Assembly: GCA_046545815.1 (NCBI GenBank)
Contig: JBKGZA010000173.1
Coordinates: 1 to 6,963 of the forward strand
Direction: 5' to 3'
DNA length: 6,963 bases
Source: JAGXLC01 sp046545815
GTDB taxonomy: Bacteria; Bacteroidota; Bacteroidia; Bacteroidales; UBA12077
The translations under genes were made by a program, and so were the position numbers. This document shows positions 1 to 5,769 of the stretch, piece after piece. The stretch's first letter is position 1; each line of letters begins with the position of its first letter. The notes under the pieces were generated by a model, which saw only the letters and a list, made by a program, of their open reading frames with translations, had not been told where the DNA came from and searched no databases.

Positions 1-49
1 CTTCGCTCTCTGCTCTTCGCCTTATCCTTTCTTTGTTGGCAATTGGCAA
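1..49. repeat. Degenerate period-7 tandem array (seven heptads)
   Basis: From the first base, the sequence divides into seven successive 7-mers starting at 1, 8, 15, 22, 29, 36 and 43. Every one begins with a pyrimidine followed by T. The first three resemble CTTCGCT or CTCTGCT, and the last two are both TTGGCAA. Two more heptads of the same style, CTCAGCC and TTAGCCA, follow at 68-81. The units vary in sequence but keep their length, so period is conserved better than sequence. The array may continue left of the window. The function is unknown. It lies downstream of the DUF5916 gene and could be a transcribed tail or pure spacer. Confidence 0.6.
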
Positions 50-112
50 CCCCGAAAATTTTCTGGTCTCAGCCTTAGCCAATTTTGCCTTTACTACGTT
101 CCTGCTGGCACT

Positions 113-189
113 CATTCGTTCATTCGTTCATTCGTTCATTCAATCCTTCGCTCATTCGCTCATTCAAACATTCAAACATTCAATCATTA
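113..189. repeat. Degenerate period-8 tandem array (CATTCRNN)
   Basis: Nine consecutive octamers start at 113, 121, 129, 137, 145, 153, 161, 169 and 177, with a partial unit at 185-189. The first three are CATTCGTT. Later units change mainly in the last three positions (CATTCAAT, CATTCGCT, CATTCAAA), and one has CC in place of CA (145-152). The array ends exactly one base before the TAG stop codon of the DUF5916 gene, read on the minus strand at 192-190. There are no spacers, so it is not a CRISPR. It resembles an array that grew by slippage and then drifted at fixed unit positions. Confidence 0.8.
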
Positions 190-2817
190 CTAATGCCCCA
201 GCCTGTAGGTAAGCTTCAACAGAAGTACATTTTCCGGGTAGATGCCGAACAGATCGTTAAGATCGTTCTGGAGGCTGAAGTTACCTGTCGGGTTGAATCC
301 GTTCCTGTTTTGTGACCATACCAGGTACACCGCGGAGCCGGGTGTATATTCCCACCTGGCAACCAGGTTTGATTTAAACTGCAGTACATTGAAATCGGGT
401 GCTCCAAAGGTATAGTCGGTTGAACCGTCGCGGTTTTCATCGATCTTAAAGTGACCGTTCTCTTGTTCGATCTGTTCGTCGGTGAAGGTATGGAACCTGT
501 TCCGGTAGTTGTCTGCGGTAGGATTGGTGATGCGTTTGAAATCCGAATATTTGCCTGTGGCTATAAAAGGCTGGCCCCAGTATTGAAGGGAAAGATCGGG
601 TGTCAGGCTGAGGTTCATTCTGAGTGACATGCTCAGCGTTGTACGGTCAATGGAGGCCATGATATAGCGCTTTTGTGAGTTGAATGGACGGGTGTCCACA
701 TATTGAAGCGCTTCATTCTGGAAATTCAGGGAAGGGCTGAGTGATATGTTGACTGCATTGTGGGGGATATAGGTCACCTCGGCAAACAGGTTTGTGCTTT
801 GTGAGTTATTGTGCGCATCCCAGTCTTGATTGTTCCCCACGCTGAGTTTGAGTTTTTGTCTCTGGTCTGATTTAATCCTCGTCCAAAAACTAAGGGAAGC
901 GGGTTTTTCCAGAAACGGGCCGCCTCTGAGCGCTGTTTTGGAGAGCATGGGCGAATTTCCGTTGACACCAAAACTCCATCCCCAGTAATTTTTGAATTGC
1001 ATGTTCATATTGATGTTGCCTCCGGTCACCAGATGGTTTCCTCCGTAGTCCCAGACTCTCCATTGGTTGATGTTCGCCTGAAAATTTCTGAATATCATAA
1101 AGGGTTCCCATATTCTGTATTGGGCAAAAGCCAACTGAGACACTTCATCGGCATCCCGCTGATAGCCCATATCGTTCAGCTCCAGGCCCGGCGATTTCCA
1201 GTTAAAGAAAGCGCCGTAACTGAAATGTCCTTTTCCTAACTTAAGGAACATCAGGCTGCCGCCGTGGCCGGAAAGGGAGTTTCTGGCCGTATCCAGTGAG
1301 ATGTGATCCACGTCGGGGCGCTGGTAATAACGGGCAGAAGAGCGCTGAGTTCTGGTTATGGCTTCATGGCTGCCCATGACATGGCTGGCTGTGCCGCGGA
1401 AGGCAACCTGATACGTTCGGTCAGACCAGCGGTGCTTGAAATTGAGGCCGCCGGTATAGGCCTGATCATGCATAAAATTAAGATGATCTGCTTCGATCCG
1501 CCGGTTGGTAGCTGTGGCGATTCCTCCAAGCATGGTTTCCCCTTCACTGAAGTCTTTCTGTGCTCTGCCAAGGAAGTAGTTGGAAAGCGGTTCAACCGTT
1601 TCAAACCGGGTATTGGTCCCGTCACTGATCTTCGCCTTTTCTTTTGAGGTCATGCTTTCCAAAACACCGACAGACCAGCCGCCCCGGGTTTTGCCGGTCA
1701 GTTTCAGTGCCCCTAGTATATCGGTGTTATCTGGTGTCTGAGCATATTCACCGTTCTGGGTTTGTGGATTGTAGTTGGGCGATTGCCCGATCCTTCTTGA
1801 ATAGAACAGGTTATCCATCATGAAATCTCCCAGTTGCATCAGACGGAAATTCATGATGCTCTGCCCTTCGATAAAGAAGGGTCTTTTTTCTTCGAAAAAG
1901 GTCTCATAGGCAGTAAGGTTTACATTCGAGGGATCGGCCTCTACCTGTCCGAAGTCGGGATTTATAGCCATATCCAGTGTAAGGTTGTTGGTCACTCCCA
2001 ATTTTCCGTTAAGCCCTGCACTTACATTTTTGTTTCTACCCGATGCTTTGAAGGGATTTTCCTCCACTTCATCGAATCGTTCGAGTTTTGTAACGGCATA
2101 GGGTGTGATTGACGTTTCCTTTTGGGGTTCGATGCCATTCATTCCTTTCAGTCGCCCGAACTCGCTCACCCATCCACCGGCGTCCTGGGGGATGAACATC
2201 CACAATACTTCCTCGTCGTTCCGGTAGATGGTTCGCTGAACCTGGAAGCCCCATTCGGATTCACCTTTCTGGCTGAACCTAAGCTGGGTGAAAGGAATTT
2301 TCATCTCGGCCTTCCATCCCAGGCTGTCAATATCTGTTTTCACATACCATATCGGGTCCCAGTTGTAGTCCTTGTCCATGCCGTCGTCACTGATGATCCA
2401 GTCAGTTTTCACACCGGCAGCACTCACGAAGAATGAAAATGCAGTGCGGTTGTCATTATAGCTGTCGATCTGCACGCCTACCTGGTCACCATCCATATTA
2501 TCCCTGCGGGAAAGCCTGTTGACGATGCTGTCGGGATGGGTATCATAAGCTCTTATGGCAATATACAGATGGTCATTGCTGTGAAGCATTTTGAATTTGG
2601 TCTCCTGTGTGGCAGCTCTTCCTTCATAAGGCTCCACCTGCACGAAATCATTCATCCATTCAAGCTGCTTCCAGGCCGCATCGTTGAAGTTTCCATCTAT
2701 TACAGGAATTTCGCCACCATTGATTTCATGTGTTATATATTGTTTGTCCTGGGCTATTCCTTTTGAAGTCATTACCATCATTAATAATATCAGAATTTTC
2801 GTTCCTATCCGTTTCAT
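190..2817 (-). CDS. DUF5916 family outer-membrane protein with N-terminal CBM9-like domain
   Basis: This is a predicted exported outer-membrane beta-barrel protein of unknown function, about 875 aa. The start at 2817 is preferred because MKR followed by a hydrophobic run makes a standard signal peptide, with likely cleavage near GIA/Q at residues 21-23. An in-frame ATG at 2859 would add 14 charged residues. Residues about 36-210 form a CBM9/DOMON-like module beginning PVIDGNFNDAAW, and its NDHLYIAIRAYD strand is typical. The DUF5916 hallmark follows: NPDFGQVEADPSNVNLTAYE at 286-305, then FFEEKRPFFIEG at 307-318. The rest is rich in alternating beta strands and ends VLLLKLTYRLGH, like a last barrel strand. 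The length fits the family. It is transcribed alone, with no neighbour on the same strand within 690 bp. The family assignment is firm, but ligand and role are not known. A sugar or polymer ligand is only suggested by the CBM9 fold. Confidence 0.93.
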   Translation of the reverse strand: MKRIGTKILILLMMVMTSKGIAQDKQYITHEINGGEIPVIDGNFNDAAWKQLEWMNDFVQVEPYEGRAATQETKFKMLHSNDHLYIAIRAYDTHPDSIVNRLSRRDNMDGDQVGVQIDSYNDNRTAFSFFVSAAGVKTDWIISDDGMDKDYNWDPIWYVKTDIDSLGWKAEMKIPFTQLRFSQKGESEWGFQVQRTIYRNDEEVLWMFIPQDAGGWVSEFGRLKGMNGIEPQKETSITPYAVTKLERFDEVEENPFKASGRNKNVSAGLNGKLGVTNNLTLDMAINPDFGQVEADPSNVNLTAYETFFEEKRPFFIEGQSIMNFRLMQLGDFMMDNLFYSRRIGQSPNYNPQTQNGEYAQTPDNTDILGALKLTGKTRGGWSVGVLESMTSKEKAKISDGTNTRFETVEPLSNYFLGRAQKDFSEGETMLGGIATATNRRIEADHLNFMHDQAYTGGLNFKHRWSDRTYQVAFRGTASHVMGSHEAITRTQRSSARYYQRPDVDHISLDTARNSLSGHGGSLMFLKLGKGHFSYGAFFNWKSPGLELNDMGYQRDADEVSQLAFAQYRIWEPFMIFRNFQANINQWRVWDYGGNHLVTGGNINMNMQFKNYWGWSFGVNGNSPMLSKTALRGGPFLEKPASLSFWTRIKSDQRQKLKLSVGNNQDWDAHNNSQSTNLFAEVTYIPHNAVNISLSPSLNFQNEALQYVDTRPFNSQKRYIMASIDRTTLSMSLRMNLSLTPDLSLQYWGQPFIATGKYSDFKRITNPTADNYRNRFHTFTDEQIEQENGHFKIDENRDGSTDYTFGAPDFNVLQFKSNLVARWEYTPGSAVYLVWSQNRNGFNPTGNFSLQNDLNDLFGIYPENVLLLKLTYRLGH

Positions 2818-2941
2818 AGTCCTGTTGTTTTTTGTTTTACTTCTTACTTTGTTATCCATGACGCTATTTTTTTTAATCGGTTACTGTTTTTTCCGAAATA
2901 TTATTTTATTGTTTCATTTTGGATCAAATTTCGTTCCATAG

Positions 2942-2963
2942 CTTATAAAACACTTATTATAAG
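2942..2963. promoter_or_regulatory. Operator-like dyad CTTATAA-N8-TTATAAG
   Basis: The perfect 7-bp inverted repeat CTTATAA (2942-2948) and TTATAAG (2957-2963) is separated by 8 bases. It lies about 125 bp upstream of the DUF5916 start, a sensible distance for a promoter-proximal regulator site. The arms are pure AT apart from their outer C/G, so chance occurrence in AT-rich DNA is possible. No regulator gene is nearby. Confidence 0.25.
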
Positions 2964-2986
2964 ATTTTAATAAAAAGAATTGTTTG

Positions 2987-3027
2987 AGAAAGGTGTTCGT
3001 AATCGAACAGCAGGTGTTCGCCTTTCT
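2987..3027. repeat. Nested inverted repeat with alternative hairpins
   Basis: The outer arms AGAAAGG (2987-2993) and CCTTTCT (3021-3027) pair perfectly over 7 bp. Inside are TGTTCG (2994-2999), CGAACA (3004-3009) and a second TGTTCG (3015-3020). The central CGAACA can pair with either TGTTCG copy, with a loop of 4 or 5 nt, so two mutually exclusive 6-bp hairpins exist. The two copies also make a 9-bp direct repeat, AGGTGTTCG, 21 bp apart. The element lies about 170-210 bp upstream of the DUF5916 start. It could be a multi-site operator or an RNA structure in a long leader; the sequence does not decide. Confidence 0.45.
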
Positions 3028-3136
3028 TTTTCATGAATAATAGACGGTGGCATTTTACAAACGATGGATGAACAGATATCAAACATGATCTCACAAGGGG
3101 AGGTTGTATCCAGGGGCATACAGGCCCAGGCAGGCT

Positions 3137-3171
3137 TTACCAACTGCTCTTTGCCCATTGCCAACTTATTA
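3137..3171. repeat. Degenerate period-7 array (TTGCCAA-like)
   Basis: Five successive heptads start at 3137, 3144, 3151, 3158 and 3165: TTACCAA, CTGCTCT, TTGCCCA, TTGCCAA and CTTATTA. All begin with a pyrimidine then T, the same rule as the array at 1-49. The complement strand just to the right (3190-3178) reads CTTAGCCTCAGCC, again made of heptad-like words. The array is non-coding as far as can be seen. Confidence 0.5.
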
Positions 3172-3218
3172 AAAGAAGGCTGAGGCTAAGAACAGAGCGG
3201 CTGCGGGAAGTTGATTGA

Positions 3219-3250
3219 ATTGCTAAATGGTTACATTGTCATATTGTTAA
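3219..3250. repeat. Degenerate period-8 array (ATTGNTAA-like)
   Basis: Four octamers run in perfect register: ATTGCTAA (3219-3226), ATGGTTAC (3227-3234), ATTGTCAT (3235-3242) and ATTGTTAA (3243-3250). The first four bases are nearly constant and the last four drift. The period equals that of the array at 113-189, but the word is different. Confidence 0.45.
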
Positions 3251-3287
3251 AATACAAGTTGGAGGATAAACTAGAGATTTCGGGAGT

Positions 3288-3308
3288 TTGCCAACTGCCA
3301 TTTGCCAA
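3288..3308. repeat. Short period-7 array (TTGCCAA)
   Basis: Three heptads, TTGCCAA (3288-3294), CTGCCAT (3295-3301) and TTGCCAA (3302-3308), repeat the unit seen at 3158-3164 and, in a related form, at 36-49. Single copies of the same word occur at 3476-3482 (CTGCCAA) and 3499-3505 (TTGCCAA). Confidence 0.45.
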
Positions 3309-3353
3309 ATAATATCTTCCGGTTCCGGTCAAACTCAAACGATAAAACTCCTC

Positions 3354-3372
3354 AAAAAAAGGCATAGATGCC
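3354..3372 (-). terminator. Probable intrinsic terminator of the cysK-acetyltransferase operon
   Basis: Read on the minus strand, GGCATCTATGCC (3372-3361) folds into a short GGCA/TGCC hairpin and is followed at once by seven T (3360-3354). It lies about 140 nt beyond the acetyltransferase stop codon. The stem is short, so it may work together with the stronger CCCGAT/ATCGGG hairpin just upstream in the transcript (3397-3382). Confidence 0.5.
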
Positions 3373-3446
3373 GGCTCTTCTCCCGATATTCATCGGGTTT
3401 CGGCTGGAATGAACCCCAGGCTGTGGCTTATCTGCGAATACAACCG
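3361..3446. repeat. REP-like block of hairpins
   Basis: The block contains GGCAT-AG-ATGCC (3361-3372), then the perfect hairpin CCCGAT-ATTC-ATCGGG (3382-3397), which can be enclosed by GCCG (3371-3374) pairing with CGGC (3401-3404). To the right lie GAACCCCAGG (3411-3420) and a weak TGCG/CGCA stem (3433-3448). The GGAATGAACCCC stretch resembles the dispersed palindromic elements often seen between genes in this phylum; that likeness is from memory. No transposase gene is present. Confidence 0.4.
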
Positions 3447-3513
3447 CATGACAATTGAATGACTGTTATCCTTATCTGCCAACCCCGGATTTCAGGACTT
3501 GCCAACTTGTTGA

Positions 3514-4455
3514 TTATATCCCTTCCCCGTTACTGAAATTCATGGTTTGGGCCTTTTGCTGGACGATCCTGGAGTTTGGCGGTATGCTACGGGTCAGCCA
3601 TACGTTACCGCCGATAACTGACCCGGCACCGATGGTTACCCTTCCCAGTACCGTAGCTTCTGCATATATCACCACATCATCCTCGACCACGGGATGCCTG
3701 TCAACCCCTTTAATGGGATTTCCGTTTTCATCCATGGGAAAGCTTTTGGCTCCAAGCGTAACGCCCTGATAGAGCTTCACATTTTTACCGATCTTACATG
3801 TTTCGCCGATGACGACGCCGGTACCGTGGTCAATAACAAAGTTTTCGCCGATTTCCGCCCCGGGATGGATGTCGATCCCCGTATCCGAATGGGCCATCTC
3901 GGTAATGATACGGGGCAGAAGAGGGACTTCAAGGTTAGTCAGCTCATGGGCTATCCGGTAATTGGTTATGGCCCGGATGCCCGGATAGCTGAATATGATC
4001 TCCTCAGGACTTTTGGATGCAGGATCGCCGTTATAGGTTGCCTGAATATCACTTTCCAGCCTATTTCTTAATTCAGGCAGTTTCTCAATAAAATCAGAAG
4101 CAATTTCAGGAGCTCGGTTTTTACACTTTTCACATTCTTCATAGGTTTTGCTCGGGCAGCCGAAACAGATGCCTCTGCGAATCTGCTCTGTAAGATTTTC
4201 GTACACCCAGTCTACATTCCTTCCGATATGGTATTTGAGCGTATGGCTTTGTATCTTGGATTCACCGAAATAGCCGGGAAATAGAATGGCCCGGATCGTT
4301 TCGATGATGTCGTAAAGTGTATGGATTGAAGGCATGGGCTTACCATGTCCCGGCATGTATATCATTTTATAGAGCGAAGGCTGCGAAAGCCTTTCGATGG
4401 TCTTTTCAATGGTTGTGCGCTGTGTATCTTTTATTCCTTCCATATCATTCTGCAT
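3514..4455 (-). CDS. Serine O-acetyltransferase (CysE/EpsC type)
   Basis: This cytoplasmic enzyme transfers acetyl from acetyl-CoA to L-serine, giving O-acetylserine, the first committed step of cysteine synthesis. At 313 aa it is longer than the roughly 270 aa of E. coli CysE, with an extended helical N-terminal part typical of the EpsC branch. Residues about 190-295 form the left-handed hexapeptide beta-helix. Expected active-site residues are visible: D144 in GDPA, D195 in DIHPGA, D209-H210 in IDHGTG, and R253-H254 in DRHP. The protein ends FSNGEGI, matching the Gly-x-Gly-Ile tail with which CysE binds CysK. An unusual Cys pair motif, C97-x2-C100 and C108-x2-C111, lies in the N-terminal part. 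The ATG at 4455 overlaps the end of cysK by 11 nt. An alternative ATG at 4443 would start just after the cysK stop codon. Both imply translational coupling. Confidence 0.95.
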   Translation of the reverse strand: MQNDMEGIKDTQRTTIEKTIERLSQPSLYKMIYMPGHGKPMPSIHTLYDIIETIRAILFPGYFGESKIQSHTLKYHIGRNVDWVYENLTEQIRRGICFGCPSKTYEECEKCKNRAPEIASDFIEKLPELRNRLESDIQATYNGDPASKSPEEIIFSYPGIRAITNYRIAHELTNLEVPLLPRIITEMAHSDTGIDIHPGAEIGENFVIDHGTGVVIGETCKIGKNVKLYQGVTLGAKSFPMDENGNPIKGVDRHPVVEDDVVIYAEATVLGRVTIGAGSVIGGNVWLTRSIPPNSRIVQQKAQTMNFSNGEGI

Positions 4456-5377
4456 TTGGGTTATATAGTGGTGTGCTCAGATAGCGTTCGCCGGTATCGC
4501 ATACCACGGCAACTATATTTTTGTCTTTGTTTTCAGGTCTTTTGCCTATTTCAAGAGCGGCATGTATGATGGCTCCCGATGAAATTCCGCTGAATATACC
4601 TTCCTTTGACGAAAGGCTGCGGGCCATTTCCATGGCCTCTTCATTTCCAACGGTAAATATTTCATCGAGTATATCGATATTCATGATGCCTGGAATAAAA
4701 CCCGCACCGATTCCCTGTATCTTATGCTTACCGGGTTCACCACCTGAAAGCACCGGAGAATCTGCCGGTTCAACGGCTACTATCTGGATATCACTGTTCT
4801 TTTCTTTCAATACTTCACCAACACCGGTAATGGTTCCGCCTGTACCCACGCCGGCTATGAAAATGTCCACGGTTCCGTCTGTGTCATTCCACACTTCCTG
4901 TGCTGTGGTTTTTTTATGCATTTCCACATTGGCCTGGTTATCGAACTGCATCGGTATGTATCCATGTTTGTGTTTTTCCTTTAGCTCATGAGCTTTAGCA
5001 ATGGCTCCTTTCATTCCCTCCTCAGCCGGCGTCAATTTGATTTCCGCACCAAAGGCCCGGATCAGGTTCCTGCGTTCTATGCTCATACTTTCCGGCATAG
5101 TAAGGATCACGCGATAACCCTTGACAGCACATACTATGGCAAGCGCAATACCCGTATTTCCACTGGTGGGTTCAATAACCACCGAATCCGGTTTTAGTAT
5201 CCCCTGCTTTTCTGCATCATCGATCAGGGCAAGCCCCAGGCGATCCTTAACCGAACTGCCCGGGTTGTAATATTCCAATTTGGCCAATACATTTGCATCA
5301 ACGTGGGCGGCAACTTTATTTAGCTGGACAAGCGGCGTGTTTCCGGTTAATTGTGTTACATCTTTTGCGATTTTCAT
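4445..5377 (-). CDS. Cysteine synthase A (O-acetylserine sulfhydrylase)
   Basis: This PLP enzyme joins O-acetylserine and sulfide to make L-cysteine in the cytoplasm. At 310 aa it has the normal family length. The PLP-binding lysine is K44 in NPGSSVKDR. The substrate loop TSGNTG spans residues 71-76. The phosphate-binding loop GVGTGGT spans 176-182. The serine that contacts the pyridine nitrogen is in SGISSGA (263-269). The MKIAKDVTQLTGNTPLV start is typical, and the ATG at 5377 follows an AT-rich leader. It is the first gene of a two-gene operon with the acetyltransferase that makes its substrate. No exact TAnnTTTG promoter box was seen in the 98 bases between the start codon and the MITE-like element. 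It could act on other sulfur donors, but the motifs fit the A-type enzyme well. Confidence 0.97.
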   Translation of the reverse strand: MKIAKDVTQLTGNTPLVQLNKVAAHVDANVLAKLEYYNPGSSVKDRLGLALIDDAEKQGILKPDSVVIEPTSGNTGIALAIVCAVKGYRVILTMPESMSIERRNLIRAFGAEIKLTPAEEGMKGAIAKAHELKEKHKHGYIPMQFDNQANVEMHKKTTAQEVWNDTDGTVDIFIAGVGTGGTITGVGEVLKEKNSDIQIVAVEPADSPVLSGGEPGKHKIQGIGAGFIPGIMNIDILDEIFTVGNEEAMEMARSLSSKEGIFSGISSGAIIHAALEIGKRPENKDKNIVAVVCDTGERYLSTPLYNPNAE

Positions 5378-5475
5378 AAATTACAGGATTAAATGTGTAT
5401 CTTTTACATGCTTCCATTATTTTGAATGGTCAATTACTAATATTTTAACACCATTTGATGCCAATTTGTTTTTTT

Positions 5476-5617
5476 AAATATTGAGGCTAGTCTAAAAAGG
5501 CGCTCGGCTGAACTTAGCTAATTGTGTAAAAATAATTTATTGATTTTCAATAATCTAATGGAGCCGCTTAGCGCCTTACCAGTCAAAATCCAGCTTTTTA
5601 TACCGAACTCAATATTT
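5476..5617. mobile_element. MITE-like 142-bp imperfect palindrome
   Basis: The ends are inverted copies: AAATATTGAG (5476-5485) faces CTCAATATTT (5608-5617), and TAAAAAG (5493-5499) faces CTTTTTA (5594-5600) in register. That is 18 of 23 matching positions over 5477-5499 against 5594-5616. Nested inside are AAGGCGCT (5497-5504) with AGCGCCTT (5570-5577), CGGCT (5505-5509) with AGCCG (5562-5566), and a central TTATTG/CAATAA hairpin (5537-5553). It has no coding capacity. A TA dinucleotide flanks TTGAG and CTCAA on each side, as expected for a TA-targeting MITE, but since TA is part of the palindrome it does not prove a target duplication. It sits between two divergent genes, so it is unlikely to be an ordinary terminator. 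Confidence 0.45.
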
Positions 5618-5627
5618 TCATGAATTA

Positions 5628-5655
5628 TTTGTAATATTATTCCATAATAATTTTG
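5628..5655 (+). promoter_or_regulatory. Candidate Bacteroidota promoter for the lipoprotein gene
   Basis: TAATTTTG (5648-5655) matches the Bacteroidota -7 consensus TAnnTTTG exactly, with TTTG (5628-5631) upstream. The 16-nt gap is shorter than the usual roughly 19-20 nt. It would give a leader of about 110 nt before the ATG at 5770. It lies just outside the right end of the MITE-like element. Confidence 0.3.
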
Positions 5656-5769
5656 TCACTTTAATGTATTATTGTAATAAAAATCTATGAGTTTAATGTT
5701 TCGTTTGACTAACTGAACGGATGAAATAATTGTTCTGTTTATTGCTTAAAATTAAAAAATCCCATAAAT

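Larger units (their letters stand above)
2818..3513. other. Long intergenic region rich in repeats and hairpins
   Basis: These roughly 700 bases separate two minus-strand transcription units and hold no convincing gene. From left to right they contain an AT-rich leader for the DUF5916 gene (2818-2940), a CTTATAA dyad (2942-2963), a nested hairpin (2987-3027), three short-period arrays (3137-3171, 3219-3250, 3288-3308), and a hairpin block ending at the cys operon (3354-3446). No exact TAnnTTTG box for the DUF5916 gene is present. The nearest is GAAATTTG on the minus strand at 2932-2925, without a TTTG at the proper distance. A further TTGCCAA at 3499-3505 lies just beyond the acetyltransferase stop codon. 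Confidence 0.7.
5378..5769. other. Divergent intergenic region between cysK and the lipoprotein gene
   Basis: This stretch of 392 bases has no gene. It is strongly AT-rich apart from GC-rich arms inside the palindrome at 5476-5617. The left 98 bases must contain the cysK promoter, but I see no exact match to the Bacteroidota consensus there. The right 150 bases hold one good TAnnTTTG box and a second, weaker arrangement: TTTG at 5704-5707, then 19 nt, then TAATTGTT at 5727-5734. The last 30 bases before the lipoprotein ATG are A-rich, as is usual for translation starts in this phylum. Confidence 0.7.

Noticed and set aside
113..189. Possible CRISPR array
   Set aside because: Units are 8 bp, adjacent and without spacers, and no cas gene is present.
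1303..2436. Several 90-115 codon plus-strand frames antisense to the DUF5916 gene
   Set aside because: They are antisense shadows of a well-supported coding sequence and show no domain-like pattern.
2818..2859. Upstream in-frame ATG at 2859 for the DUF5916 gene
   Set aside because: It would put 14 polar, charged residues before a normal signal peptide. The ATG at 2817 gives a standard MKR start.
2925..2932. GAAATTTG on the minus strand as the -7 box of the DUF5916 promoter
   Set aside because: It has one mismatch to TAnnTTTG and no TTTG at the right distance, so it is too weak to annotate.
2967..3164. 65-codon minus-strand reading frame
   Set aside because: It covers the nested hairpin and part of the heptad array, has atypical composition and resembles no family.
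3064..3183. 39-codon plus-strand reading frame starting ATGGATGAACAG
   Set aside because: It runs through the heptad array, has no recognisable motif and no good leader. It is probably chance.
5378..5475. Riboswitch or T-box leader for cysK
   Set aside because: The leader is short and AT-rich, with no conserved stem or T-box-like motif that I can recognise.
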